Assembly (NCBI RefSeq): GCF_030814695.1
Contig: NZ_JAUSVL010000001.1
Location: 3,446,227 to 3,510,226 of the forward strand
Source: Oligosphaera ethanolica
GTDB taxonomy: Bacteria; Verrucomicrobiota; Lentisphaeria; Oligosphaerales; Oligosphaeraceae
Reading direction: 5' to 3'
Length of the DNA stretch: 64,000 nt
Part shown: piece by piece, positions 54,410-63,629 of the stretch
How the letters are laid out: each line of letters starts with the position of its first letter
How positions within the stretch are numbered: the stretch's first letter is position 1
Notes under the pieces: model-generated
Told to the model about the DNA's origin: nothing
What the model saw: the letters and a program-made list of their open reading frames with translations, nothing else
Databases searched by the model: none
Translations under genes and position numbers: made by a program

Positions 54410-55918
54410 CTAAGCCTGCGGGCGCATTTGCGGGAAGAGGATGACATCGCGGATGGACGGCTCGCCGGTGAGGAGCATGACCAGCCGGTCGATGCCGAGG
54501 CCGAGGCCGCCGGTGGGGGGCATGCCGTGTTCGAGGGCGGTGAGGAAGTCTTCGTCAACGCGGTTGACTTCGCCTTCGATGTCGCCGCGGCCGATGAGCT
54601 GCTGGTCGAAGCGGGCGCGCTGTTCGATGGGGTCATTGAGCTCGGAGTAGCCGGGAGAGAGCTCCTGGCCGTTGATTTCGAGTTCATAGACATCGACCAG
54701 GTCGGGGTTGTCTTCGCAACGCTTGGCCAGGGGGACGAGATAGGCCGGCAGGCGGGTGACGAAGGTCGGCTGAATGAGCGTGCTTTCGATGGTCTTGTCG
54801 TAGACTTCGTGGGTGATTTCCAGCGCGTTCATGGCGTCGGGAATGGCCAGGCCGAGGGCGCGGGCTTTGTCCCGCATGGCGGAGGGGTCGAGGTCGAACC
54901 AATCCGCGCCCATTTTTTCGCGCACGAGATCGTGATAGGTGGCGATGCGCCAAGGACGGCTGAGATTGATGTCGACGCCGTCCTTGCGGGTGAAGGTGAG
55001 AGTGCCGAAGATGCTCGTGGCGACATGGCAGATCATGTCCTCAATGAGGGCCATCATGCCGCGGCAGTCGGAGTAGGCCTCGTAGAGTTCCAGGACGGTG
55101 AATTCGGGATTGTGGCGGCGGTCCATGCCCTCGTTGCGGAAGTTGCGGCCGATTTCGAAGACTTTTTCGTAGCCGCCGACGACAAGTCGCTTGAGGTACA
55201 GCTCGGTGGCGATGCGCAGGTACATGGTACAGTTCAAGGCGTTGTAGTAGGTCTTGAAAGGCCGGGCGGCGGCACCGCCGGCGAGGGGCTGCATCATGGG
55301 TGTTTCGACTTCCATGAAGCCGCGGCTGCTGAGGTAGTTGCGGATTTCCTGGACGATGCGGCTGCGCAGCTGGAAGCTGCGGCGGACCTCGTCGTTGCTG
55401 ATCAGGTCGAGGTAACGCTGGCGGTAGCGCTGTTCCATGTCGGAGAGGCCGTGCCATTTTTCCGGCAGGGGGCGCAGGGCCTTGCTCAAAAGCTCGAAGG
55501 ACTGCACGCGGAGGCTGGCTTCGCCCGTGCGGGTGACGAACATCTCGCCCTCGGCGCAGACGATGTCGCCGATGTCCAGGTCTTTGAATAGGTCGTAGGA
55601 TTCGTCGCCGACGACATTTTTTTGGACGTAGAGCTGCATGAAGCCGTCTTGGTCCTTGATATTGGCGAAGAGGGACTTGCCCATGACGCGCTTGGCGGTG
55701 AGGCGGCCGGCGACTTTGGCGCTGAGGACGCCGCCTTCGGGCAGGGCGGCAAAGGCCGTTTTGACGCTCGGGCAGTCCTGCAGGCCGCTGACGGCGTGGC
55801 CGTAGGGGCTTTTGCCACCCTGGGCAATCTTTTCGGCTTTCTGGCGGCGGATGAGGAACATGTCTTCACGCGGGCTGTTGTCGGTCTCCTCCGGGCGAGT
55901 CATCTGATCTTCGGACAT
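54410..55918 (-). CDS. lysS: Lysyl-tRNA synthetase, class II
   Basis: 502 residues, the normal bacterial LysS length. An OB-fold anticodon-binding domain (about 60-170) is followed by class II motifs: motif 1 near RSRIVQEIRNYLSSRGFMEVETPMM, motif 2 with RNFRNEGMDRRHNPEFT, and motif 3 GLGLGIDRLVMLLTG close to the end. ATG 55918 is preceded by AAGGAA; a TTG 21 bp upstream is less likely. It charges tRNA-Lys. It stands upstream of the FHA-MoxR gene on the same strand. Confidence 0.97.
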   Translation of the reverse strand: MSEDQMTRPEETDNSPREDMFLIRRQKAEKIAQGGKSPYGHAVSGLQDCPSVKTAFAALPEGGVLSAKVAGRLTAKRVMGKSLFANIKDQDGFMQLYVQKNVVGDESYDLFKDLDIGDIVCAEGEMFVTRTGEASLRVQSFELLSKALRPLPEKWHGLSDMEQRYRQRYLDLISNDEVRRSFQLRSRIVQEIRNYLSSRGFMEVETPMMQPLAGGAAARPFKTYYNALNCTMYLRIATELYLKRLVVGGYEKVFEIGRNFRNEGMDRRHNPEFTVLELYEAYSDCRGMMALIEDMICHVATSIFGTLTFTRKDGVDINLSRPWRIATYHDLVREKMGADWFDLDPSAMRDKARALGLAIPDAMNALEITHEVYDKTIESTLIQPTFVTRLPAYLVPLAKRCEDNPDLVDVYELEINGQELSPGYSELNDPIEQRARFDQQLIGRGDIEGEVNRVDEDFLTALEHGMPPTGGLGLGIDRLVMLLTGEPSIRDVILFPQMRPQA

Positions 55919-56068
55919 GGCTGGTTTTTCCTTGCGCAAATGGACGGGTGCGGCGCCGGCGCGGGCTCGCGTCGCGGGGTAGGTGAAAGCAATGACACAA
56001 AAGGCATAATGTAATGGCTGTCGGCCGTTACGCTAATAATCTGTTGGCAAAGAACGGTGGCCGCCGCT

Positions 56069-56140
56069 GGGCAGGGTGGGCAGGGTGGGCAGGGTGGACA
56101 AGGTGGACAGGGTGGACAAGGTGGACAAGGTGGACAAGGT
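56069..56140. repeat. 9-bp tandem repeat, eight copies
   Basis: Eight units of GGRCARGGT run without gap between the divergent lysS and aminotransferase genes. The three 5' copies read GGGCAGGGT and the later ones mostly GGACAAGGT. The rest of the 391-bp spacer (55919-56309) holds no gene; the aminotransferase promoter must be in or near the array. Confidence 0.92.
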
Positions 56141-56309
56141 GGACGTGGCAAGCATCCTGGGGGCGCCGGTATGGGAGTCTGGTCAGCTTTGACTGGGCTT
56201 GAAAAATCGTGAAAAAACGTTATCTTTTCCTCCCGGCCGTTGCGGAAGCTGCTGAAGGGCTTACCGCGCTGGAAGTGGCCGTAGCCCGCCCGTTTTTCTG
56301 GAGTGGAAC

Positions 56310-57626
56310 ATGAACCCATTGGCTCAAGAATTGAACCAAAAGATTGTCGCTGCGAATCCGCATGTTTTTGCGATGCTGTCCGACCTGGGCAAAGAGATAT
56401 TTTTTCCGAGCAAAGGTATTTTGAGTCAGTCGGCTGAGGCGTCGAAACAGGCGAAGCGTTTCAATGCGACGATTGGCACGGCGATGTCCGATGGCCAGGC
56501 GATGTTTTTGCCGAGTTTGATGGAGCAGCTGCCGGGGATCAAGGCCAATGACGCGTTGCTGTACGCGCCGTCGCCGGGCTTGCCGGCGTTGCGTGCTTGC
56601 TGGCGTGAGAAGACGCTGCATGACAATCCGAGTCTGGTGGGCAAGGGCTTCAGTCTGCCGGTGGTGACCAACGGACTATCGCACGGCTTGTCGATTATAG
56701 CCGACATGTTCATCAATCCGGGCGACACCTTCATTTATCCTGACAAGAACTGGGACAACTACCACCTGAATTACATGGTTCGTTCGGGTGCAGTGGCCAA
56801 GCTATTCCCCTTCTTCAATGGCGGCGGCTTTAACGTCGCGGCGTTTCGGGCGGCGTTGCAAGAGCACAGCGCGGGGCAGGAGAAGGTGATTGTGCTGTTG
56901 AATTTTCCGAACAATCCCAGTGGCTATGCGCCGACGGAGGCCGAGGGCGCGGCGATAGCGGACGCGCTGGTGGAAACGGCCGAGCGCGGCGTGAATGTGG
57001 TAGCGATCATTGATGACGCCTACTACGGGCTGTTTTTTGAGGCTGATGTCATGCGTGAGTCACTGTTCACGAAACTCGCGGGGCGTCATCCGCGGCTGTT
57101 GGCGATCAAGGCCGATGCGGCGACCAAGGAAGTGTACGTGTGGGGCTTACGCGTGGGCTTCTTGAGTTTGTCGGTGGGTGGTGCTGAGGAGGGCAGCGTG
57201 CTATATGAGGCCCTGACGGCGAAGATCGGCGGGCTGATCCGCAGCGTGGTGAGCAACTGTTCGGCGCTGTCGCAGTTTTTGATTGTGCAGGCGCTACAGA
57301 ATCCCCGTTTTTACGACGAGCGCGCGGCGAAGGTCGCGCTGATGCAGCGTCGGGCACTGAAGGTCAAGGCCGTGCTGGCCAACCCGCGTTATGCCGATGC
57401 CTGGGAGCCCTATCCCTTCAACAGCGGTTATTTCATGTGCCTGTGCATCAAGAAAGTCGATGCCGAAGTGCTGCGTAAGCATCTCCTGGAGAAATATGGC
57501 GTCGGGACGATATCGATTACGCCGACGGATCTGCGGGTGGCTTTCAGCTGCCTGGAAGAAGGCGACATCCAGGAAGTCTTCGACTTGATCTACCAGGCCT
57601 GGCAGGATCTGGCGGCGAAGTCCTGA
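56310..57626 (+). CDS. PLP-dependent aminotransferase, class I/II fold
   Basis: 438 residues. NFPNNPSGYAPT and IIDDAYYGLFF are fold-type I aminotransferase segments, and the Schiff-base lysine is K273 in DAATKEVYVWGLRVGF. The PSGLP-like segment YAPSPGLPALRACWREK is typical of the small AspC/AlaT-type relatives described in PVC bacteria. The donor and acceptor are not identifiable. GGAGTGGAAC precedes ATG 56310. ung follows 26 bp later on the same strand. Confidence 0.88.
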   Translation: MNPLAQELNQKIVAANPHVFAMLSDLGKEIFFPSKGILSQSAEASKQAKRFNATIGTAMSDGQAMFLPSLMEQLPGIKANDALLYAPSPGLPALRACWREKTLHDNPSLVGKGFSLPVVTNGLSHGLSIIADMFINPGDTFIYPDKNWDNYHLNYMVRSGAVAKLFPFFNGGGFNVAAFRAALQEHSAGQEKVIVLLNFPNNPSGYAPTEAEGAAIADALVETAERGVNVVAIIDDAYYGLFFEADVMRESLFTKLAGRHPRLLAIKADAATKEVYVWGLRVGFLSLSVGGAEEGSVLYEALTAKIGGLIRSVVSNCSALSQFLIVQALQNPRFYDERAAKVALMQRRALKVKAVLANPRYADAWEPYPFNSGYFMCLCIKKVDAEVLRKHLLEKYGVGTISITPTDLRVAFSCLEEGDIQEVFDLIYQAWQDLAAKS

Positions 57627-57652
57627 GCGGGCCTAACGGAAGGCTGAGGACG

Positions 57653-58333
57653 ATGACCGAGCTGCGTGCAGCCATACCGGCGGACTGGCGAGCGGCCTTG
57701 GCGCCGCGGGTGCCGGCAAGCCTGTGGGCGTCGCTGGGGGCCTTTCTCGACGACGAGTATGCTCGTGGCGTAGTCTACCCCCCCCGGGAGCAACTGTTCA
57801 CGGCGTTGACGCTGACGTCTTTTGCCGCAGTGCGGGTGCTTTGGCTGGGGCAGGATCCCTATCACGAGGAAGGGCAGGCGTACGGCCTGGCCTTTTCCGT
57901 GCCGAACGAGATCAGCGCGCCGCCGTCTCTGCGCAATATCTTCAAAGAGTACGCCGATGATCTCGGTTTGTCGCTACCGACGACTCACCGGCTGGAGCCC
58001 TGGGCGCGGCAGGGGGTACTGTTACTCAACACGGTGCTGAGTGTGCGTGCCGGCCAGGCCGGATCGCATCAGGGGCGCGGCTGGGAACAGATCAGCGACG
58101 CGGTGATCGACGCGCTGGTGAATCGGCCTGAACCCGTGGTCTTCGTGCTGCTGGGGCGGCCGGCACAGCGCAAAAAGCAGCGTATTGACCTGAGCCGGCA
58201 TGTGGTCATTGAGGCTGCGCACCCATCGCCGTTGTCGGCCTACCGGGGCTTTTTCGGCAGCAAGATCTTCAGCCGCGTGAACAGCGCTTTGGCGGGGCTT
58301 TCGCATGCTGCCATCGACTGGCGGTTGCCTTGA
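57653..58333 (+). CDS. ung: Uracil-DNA glycosylase, family 1
   Basis: 226 residues. The catalytic water-activating motif G66-Q67-D68-P69-Y70-H71 and the HPSPLSAYRGFFGSKIFS loop near the C-terminus are both intact, with LLLNTVLSVRAGQAGSH between them. It excises uracil from DNA as the first step of base-excision repair. It lies 26 bp after the aminotransferase gene and converges on the CPBP protease gene with only 9 bp between stops. Confidence 0.97.
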   Translation: MTELRAAIPADWRAALAPRVPASLWASLGAFLDDEYARGVVYPPREQLFTALTLTSFAAVRVLWLGQDPYHEEGQAYGLAFSVPNEISAPPSLRNIFKEYADDLGLSLPTTHRLEPWARQGVLLLNTVLSVRAGQAGSHQGRGWEQISDAVIDALVNRPEPVVFVLLGRPAQRKKQRIDLSRHVVIEAAHPSPLSAYRGFFGSKIFSRVNSALAGLSHAAIDWRLP

Positions 58334-58342
58334 GCGGCGCGC

Positions 58343-59119
58343 TTAGCCGCCGGGTGCATAGGCGAATTTGAGCACGATCAGCAACAGCGAGATGAGATTG
58401 AAGACGCTGTGCAGCACGATGGCTTGCGCCAGGCCGCCCTCACTGTGCGCGCGCTGCAGAATGAGCCCGAGGATGAACAATGCCGGTGCGTACTGCGGCA
58501 GGCCGTGGAAAAGACTGAAGAAGAGGGCCGTCCACAAGCCGGCATGGCGTGGCGAGAAGTAGCGGACGCTGCGGAAGATCACTTGGCGGAAGAGCAGCTC
58601 TTCGCAGACGGGCGCGACGAGTACGACGCCCAGCGCGGCAATGATCCAGAAGGCCGCGCCGCAATCTTGGCGTGCGTACTGCGTCAAGGTCTGTTCTGGC
58701 ATGGGCCAGCCGAAGTGCTCGCTGACGGCGATGACAGCCAAGTTGATCGCGACCAGCGCGGGATAGAGAACCAGCAGCTGGCTCAGCACGCGGCCGAGCA
58801 TCGCCCTGGATAGAATAAGGCTGTCTGGCAATCCCAGAGCTGTCCACAAAGACTGGCCGCTGACCCTGGCGCGCAGGGTCAGTGCGGCGGCACCACCGGC
58901 CATGAGCTGGAAGGGCAGCAGGCCGAGCAGAAACCCTGGCAGGGGCGCGCTAATGATTGCGGGAAAGAAATGCTGCATGACGGCGACTAGCAATAGGCCC
59001 AGCATGGCAGCGCAGGCGGCCGCCATGCTCGCCAGCACGTAGGGCCGGTCGTCAGCCGATGGCGAGGCCTCTGGCGGCGCTGGCGTTGGCGATTGTTTTT
59101 CTGGAGTGGCGATGATCAT
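58343..59119 (-). CDS. CPBP-family intramembrane metalloprotease (CAAX/Abi type)
   Basis: 258 residues with about seven or eight hydrophobic segments. The three active-site motifs are intact: E173-E174-x3-R178, F-x3-H205 (FFSLFH) and H237-x3-N241. Bacterial CPBP proteins process or shield peptides such as bacteriocins, or act in stress and cell-envelope processes; no peptide gene is adjacent. It is transcribed divergently from the aminopeptidase gene. Confidence 0.9.
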   Translation of the reverse strand: MIIATPEKQSPTPAPPEASPSADDRPYVLASMAAACAAMLGLLLVAVMQHFFPAIISAPLPGFLLGLLPFQLMAGGAAALTLRARVSGQSLWTALGLPDSLILSRAMLGRVLSQLLVLYPALVAINLAVIAVSEHFGWPMPEQTLTQYARQDCGAAFWIIAALGVVLVAPVCEELLFRQVIFRSVRYFSPRHAGLWTALFFSLFHGLPQYAPALFILGLILQRAHSEGGLAQAIVLHSVFNLISLLLIVLKFAYAPGG

Positions 59120-59254
59120 GGTGTGTTGCTGTGGCGCTGTTGTTCGGACGGGCTACATTGAAACACGCGGCTGGTGGCCGGTGGTTCCGGCGCATACTAT
59201 CGCCAGCAAAAGCCCGTGTGGCAACGATCAGCGTGGACATCAGGGAGAAAAAGC

Positions 59255-60031
59255 ATGAAAGTGTACATTTTTGTGGATATGGAGGGCATTAGCGGGGTGA
59301 CGGGGACGGACTTTGTCAACGCTGGCGGTCCGCATTACCAGACAGCGCGGCGCTACTACACCGAGGAGCTCAACGTCTGTGCGCGGGCATGCTTTGAAGC
59401 CGGTGCGGACGAGGTCATTGCCCGCGATGGTCACAGCAGTGGCAATCACATGCTGTGGGATCAGCTTGATCCGCGCATCCAGCTGGTGCAGGGCCAGACT
59501 GGCGCGGTGCGCATGTGGGGCCTTGATGGTTGCGATGCGCTGATTCTGCTGGGATATCACGCCATGGCCGGCACGCGCGGGGCTTTGCTCGAACACACCT
59601 ATTCGTCGGCGTCCATCCAGAACATGTGGCTCAATGGCCGGCCGGTGGGCGAGCTGGGCATTGACGCCGGCGTCGCCGCCGACTTTGGCATTCCGACCAT
59701 TCTGGTGACGGGCGATGATTTCGTCTGCCGCGAAGCCAGCGAGTGGATACCGGGCGTCTATACCTGCGAAGTCAAGAAGGCCTGCGGTTGCCAGGGCGCC
59801 ATGCTGCTGCCACGGGCCGTCGCCCACGAGCGCTTGCGGAAAACGACCATTGAGGCCGTCAAGCATTACCAGGATATCGCGCCGTTGGTGGTCGAACACC
59901 CCGTGACCATCCGCAAGGAAGTCGTGGAACGCGGCAGTATCCCCAGCGATGTGGGGCGCAAAGACCTCCGGGTCATCAATGGCCGCACCTACGAAAAAAC
60001 CGCCCCCACCGTGGAACAGGCGTTCTTTTGA
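59255..60031 (+). CDS. M55-family D-aminopeptidase DppA-like
   Basis: 258 residues. The zinc ligands of DppA are visible: D8 and E10 in FVDMEGISG, D and H in ARDGHSSGNH (about 58-60), H in GYHAM (about 103). DppA-type enzymes form self-compartmentalised decamers that hydrolyse D-Ala-D-Ala and related D-peptides, which may recycle cell-wall peptide. GGGAG lies 10 bases before ATG 59255. No dipeptide transporter is beside it. Confidence 0.92.
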   Translation: MKVYIFVDMEGISGVTGTDFVNAGGPHYQTARRYYTEELNVCARACFEAGADEVIARDGHSSGNHMLWDQLDPRIQLVQGQTGAVRMWGLDGCDALILLGYHAMAGTRGALLEHTYSSASIQNMWLNGRPVGELGIDAGVAADFGIPTILVTGDDFVCREASEWIPGVYTCEVKKACGCQGAMLLPRAVAHERLRKTTIEAVKHYQDIAPLVVEHPVTIRKEVVERGSIPSDVGRKDLRVINGRTYEKTAPTVEQAFF

Positions 60032-60122
60032 ACAGCGCGGTGCGGGAGCGGCCGAGGAGGAATGCTGGCCGCAAGCGGCCAGCCACAGGACGGCGGCCAG
60101 GCATGAGCCGGGGGCGGACGGA

Positions 60123-60809
60123 TTAGTGTTCGCCCTCGCAGGACCAGGGGCAGTTGTCGCCATCGCAGACGGCTTGCAGCGGGTGGCTCCATTCGACATG
60201 GCCGTCGACATAGGCGTTGCTGCTGCCATTGTTATGCCTGAGTACTTCGTCGTTGGTCACGGCGCGAGTATAGGGCTCGTTGCCTGCCGCGCCCATTTCG
60301 TGAGCGCCGGTGAATTCCACAAAGAAGATGGCTCGGGATGGTTTTTTGACGTGGGTCTGTCGTTTTTGCCAGTGGCAGTTCGGTGCGCCGACATCATGAT
60401 GAATGGCGGTGATCGCGTAGGAGCATGAAACATGGACTTCGCCGACGCCGGCATCTCCCAGCGCTTCGGTTCCCGCCAGGGGATCGCTGGAGTACTCGAT
60501 GGCCGACGACGGGCAGTCGTAAACTTCTAGGTCGCCGATGTATTTGAGCAGGCCGGTGCGCCAGCTATAGCCGTCAGACCAAAGAAACTTTTCCGGAATT
60601 CGCGGTGAGATCAAGCCATTTTTGTTGTCATTGGCGTACATGATGGCGCCGAGCATGATTTGTTTCATGTTCGAGGTGCAGCTGATCTGCTGGGCCTTTT
60701 CCCGCGCTTTGCTCAAAGCCGGCAGTAGCATGGCCGCCAGGATGGCGATGATGGCGATGACGACCAGGAGCTCAATGAGGGTGAAAGACCGCTGCAAATG
60801 CCGTGCCAT
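60123..60809 (-). CDS. Prepilin-like protein, cluster member 1
   Basis: 228 residues starting MARHLQRS, with AAAGGAG 7-8 bases before ATG 60809. [20 protein letters not shown] is followed by [19 protein letters not shown] and ends with [16 protein letters not shown], an H-X9-DG motif. The residue before the FTLIE site is serine. It is the last of five consecutive minus-strand genes of this family and is the most different of the group in its middle part. Confidence 0.88.
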   Translation of the reverse strand: MARHLQRSFTLIELLVVIAIIAILAAMLLPALSKAREKAQQISCTSNMKQIMLGAIMYANDNKNGLISPRIPEKFLWSDGYSWRTGLLKYIGDLEVYDCPSSAIEYSSDPLAGTEALGDAGVGEVHVSCSYAITAIHHDVGAPNCHWQKRQTHVKKPSRAIFFVEFTGAHEMGAAGNEPYTRAVTNDEVLRHNNGSSNAYVDGHVEWSHPLQAVCDGDNCPWSCEGEH

Positions 60810-60886
60810 AGTGCTCTCCTTTAGTATCTTTGCCAACGAGTTGTGAAAGCTGGCATACTATAGCGCCGGCACGGCGAAAGCGGCCT

Positions 60887-61642
60887 TTATTTATTGTCCC
60901 AGTGATTTTTTTCGTGGCCGTATGCCCAGCCGGCGGGCACTGGTCCGTAGAATTCGCGCCAGTTGAGCCACTGGGCATGGCCGTCGAGGAAGACCGCGTT
61001 CATGCCGCCGTTATGGCGCGGCACGGAGCGGCGGAGGGAGTCGCCGGAGGTTTGGCTGAGGTAATAGGTGGCGCCGCCCGACCAGCCGGTAAGGAGCGAT
61101 GGGCTGGTCCATTGCCAGTGGGCGGCCGAGGTGGTGGCCTCCCAGGTGGTGGGGTCGGCGTTGGCCGCCGTTTCCGCCGTAACGACCACGGCATCGGCGA
61201 AGCTCGACGTGTAGGACGGACTGGCGAAGGTGTTCAAGGCTAAATAAGCGTCTTTGGCTGTAGCCGAACCGGGCAGAGTCGTTTTGGTACAGCCGTAGCC
61301 GCGACCGTCGTTGCTGGTTTTCAAGATGTTGGCTGAGGGGCAGTACAGGACGCTTTTGTCGGACAGGTATTTGTTGCTGCCGATGAGCAGGCTGAACCAA
61401 AAGACCGAAGTTTGAGGCGGTGTCTCACCACTGCGAAGGTGGAGGCCGCAAGGGACCATGTCGTCATAATCGCCGGTGTAGAGCGTAAGTGCCAGGCCCA
61501 GCTGTTTGCAGTTTGACATGCAGGACGTTTGCCGGGCCTTCTCCCGTGCTTTGCTGAGGGCAGGTAGCAGCATGGCGGCGAGAATGGCGATGATAGCAAT
61601 GACGACCAGGAGCTCAATCAAAGTGAAAGTCAGATGTTTCAT
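60887..61642 (-). CDS. Prepilin-like protein, cluster member 2
   Basis: 251 residues; ATG 61642 follows GAAGGA. The leader is only MKHLT before FTLIELL, and the residue before the cleavage point is threonine. The C-terminus has an H-X9-DG motif ([18 protein letters not shown]) and the last 40 residues are nearly identical to cluster member 3. The upstream spacer contains phased 21-bp repeats (61756-61838) that may control it. Confidence 0.88.
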   Translation of the reverse strand: MKHLTFTLIELLVVIAIIAILAAMLLPALSKAREKARQTSCMSNCKQLGLALTLYTGDYDDMVPCGLHLRSGETPPQTSVFWFSLLIGSNKYLSDKSVLYCPSANILKTSNDGRGYGCTKTTLPGSATAKDAYLALNTFASPSYTSSFADAVVVTAETAANADPTTWEATTSAAHWQWTSPSLLTGWSGGATYYLSQTSGDSLRRSVPRHNGGMNAVFLDGHAQWLNWREFYGPVPAGWAYGHEKNHWDNK

Positions 61643-61755
61643 GGCGCAGTCCTTCTTTGTTAATTCACAGACCCTAACTTCTCGCGAGCAAGAATTTCTA
61701 ATATCTTGCCACTCAACAAGAAGAATATTGTTCTGGTTAATCGAAACAATAATAG

Positions 61756-61839
61756 ACGTTTGTTTCAAAGACATGGACATTTGTTTCAATAACATGGGGG
61801 TCTATTGCAGGATAACGCATATTTGTTTCACTTTGTGAG
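61756..61839 (-). promoter_or_regulatory. Helically phased 21-bp repeats upstream of prepilin-like gene 2
   Basis: TGAAACAAA (read on the minus strand) occurs at 61759-61767, 61780-61788 and 61822-61830, spaced 21 and 42 bp. The first two sit in near-identical 21-bp units (GACNTTTGTTTCAANNACATG on the plus strand), and a related CGAAACAA in inverse orientation lies at 61742-61749. Such spacing puts all sites on one face of the helix, as for operators or UP-type sites. Confidence 0.5.
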
Positions 61840-61886
61840 TCCGTGCGCCAGGCTGTGACGGTGAAGCAGACGACTCAAAAAGAAGA

Positions 61887-61915
61887 CGGCCCGGCGGGTG
61901 CTTCCCGTCGGGCCG
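61887..61915 (-). terminator. Rho-independent terminator after prepilin-like gene 3
   Basis: Read on the minus strand, CGGCCCGACGGG pairs with CCCGCCGGGCCG over 12 bp with a 5-base loop, and is followed by TCTTCTTTTTG. It is 141 bp past the stop of the gene at 62056 and ends that transcript before gene 2, so gene 2 must have its own promoter. Confidence 0.82.
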
Positions 61916-62055
61916 TTGTGCGTGGGTGTTTGTGGAAAATGGCTTGTTGATCACTCAATCACGTGCTGACAAGCCGACTGTTTTTTACTCCGATTCCACA
62001 GGTAACGACTGGAAAAATTCGGGGCGGTGCCAAGGCTTGGCCGCATTGGGCGGCG

Positions 62056-62775
62056 TTATTTGTTGTCCCAGTGATTTTTTTCGTGGCCGTATGCCCAGCC
62101 GGCGGGTATTGGCCCATAGAATTCGCGCCAGTTGAGCCACTGGGCGTGGCCGTCGAGGAAGGCGGCGTTCATGCCGTTGTTATGGCGCGGTACGGCGCGG
62201 CGGCGGTAGTCTTCGGCGGTATCGGTGCTACTGAGGTAGCTGCCGGTGCCGGTGAGTGTCGTTGGGGTTATCCATTGCCAGTGGACGGCGGTGGTGGTGG
62301 GAATCCAGGTGGTGGGGTCGGTGTAGGTCTGGGTTTCGGGCGTGATGACCACCGCGTCGGCGAGGGTGGATGTGTAGGACGGGCTGGGGAAGGTGTTCAA
62401 GGCATAATACTGGGCATTGCCAAGGACCGTGAACGTGCAGCCGTAGCCGCGGCCACTATAGCTGGACTTGGAGATAGTGGCTGATGGACAGATGGCGGCT
62501 TTGGTGTCGGAGAGATAGCCGCCGCCGGTGATTAGGCTGAACCAGTAGGGCCGCGCGGTCGATGGCGACTGGTTATGGTAGCCGCAGGGGAGGCGGTCGT
62601 CGTAGTCGCCAGTGTACATCATGATCGCCAGGGACAGCTGTTTGCAGTTTGACAGACAGGACGCCTGCCGGGCCTTCTCGCGTGCTTTGCTTAGAGCTGG
62701 CAGGAGCATGGCGGCGAGAATGGCGATGATGGCGATGACGACCAGGAGCTCAATCAAGGTGAAGAAGCGTTTCAT
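62056..62775 (-). CDS. Prepilin-like protein, cluster member 3
   Basis: 239 residues; ATG 62775 follows AAGGAA. The leader is MKRF and phenylalanine precedes the FTLIE site. It carries the H-X9-DG motif ([18 protein letters not shown]). Its N-terminal 55 and C-terminal 40 residues are close copies of member 2 while the middle differs, which suggests recent duplication with conversion of the ends. It is ended by the terminator at 61887. Confidence 0.88.
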   Translation of the reverse strand: MKRFFTLIELLVVIAIIAILAAMLLPALSKAREKARQASCLSNCKQLSLAIMMYTGDYDDRLPCGYHNQSPSTARPYWFSLITGGGYLSDTKAAICPSATISKSSYSGRGYGCTFTVLGNAQYYALNTFPSPSYTSTLADAVVITPETQTYTDPTTWIPTTTAVHWQWITPTTLTGTGSYLSSTDTAEDYRRRAVPRHNNGMNAAFLDGHAQWLNWREFYGPIPAGWAYGHEKNHWDNK

Positions 62776-62865
62776 GATGTGTGTTTCCTTCTCAGTAGAA
62801 CGCTGCACGTACGACATTTCTGACATCTGCCTGTCAATATGGTATGTGGTGTGCCGATCCTTGCG

Positions 62866-63558
62866 TCAATGTTTGCCGCCAACAGCCCACCAGCATTCGT
62901 TGCTGCTGCAGGGGATATTCACGCCTTTGTAGGAGCCGACGTGGCTGTCGCCGAAGGCGTAGTTGTCGGCGTTGCCGCCGTGCCGGTTGGCGTCGGCGGC
63001 GGCACTGCTGATGCCGCGGAAGTAGCCGGGGTCGTCAGATTCCCGGGCGATTTGGGTGCCGCCGTTGCTGACGCCATCGCCGAGCATAATGAATGACGAC
63101 GGCTGGGCGATTTCGCCGAGGTTGGTGCGGTTGGTGCCGTGAGAAATGGGCCGCGGTGCATTCATGCCATTGCTCCAGTGGACGGTGCTGATGGCATAGG
63201 CACCCTTGGCGCTGAGTTCGCCATTGACGACCTCGCCGGCGAGGGGCTCGGTGGCGTAATTGATGGTCGAGCTCGGGCAGTTGAAGACCTTGAGATCGCC
63301 AACACTGCTGGCGAGCAGCGCCCGCCAGGAGTAGCCTGCGGGATAGCTGTAGCCGTAGGCGGGAACGAGCTTGCCGTCTTCGGCGTCGGCGTAGACGATC
63401 ATGGCCATACCCAGCTGCTTGAGATTGCTTACGCAGGAGATTTGCCGGGCTTTTTCGCGGGCTTTGCTGAGGGCAGGTAGCAGCATGGCGGCCAGGATGG
63501 CGATGATGGCGATGACGACTAGGAGCTCGATCAGGGTGAAAAGGCCTGCTTTGCGCAT
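62866..63558 (-). CDS. Prepilin-like protein, cluster member 4
   Basis: 230 residues; GGAGG stands 6 bases before ATG 63558. The leader is MRKAGL, with glycine one position further back than usual, then FTLIELLVV. It ends with [21 protein letters not shown], an H-X9-DS variant of the H-X9-DG motif. The gene lies 72 bp below the stop of member 5 and 90 bp above member 3. Confidence 0.87.
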   Translation of the reverse strand: MRKAGLFTLIELLVVIAIIAILAAMLLPALSKAREKARQISCVSNLKQLGMAMIVYADAEDGKLVPAYGYSYPAGYSWRALLASSVGDLKVFNCPSSTINYATEPLAGEVVNGELSAKGAYAISTVHWSNGMNAPRPISHGTNRTNLGEIAQPSSFIMLGDGVSNGGTQIARESDDPGYFRGISSAAADANRHGGNADNYAFGDSHVGSYKGVNIPCSSNECWWAVGGKH

Positions 63559-63629
63559 GATTTTCCTCCGGTTATTTAGGCGGCCGGTGCTTCCCAGCGG
63601 CTGCTGCGGCAGACTGCTTGCGCGGTCGG

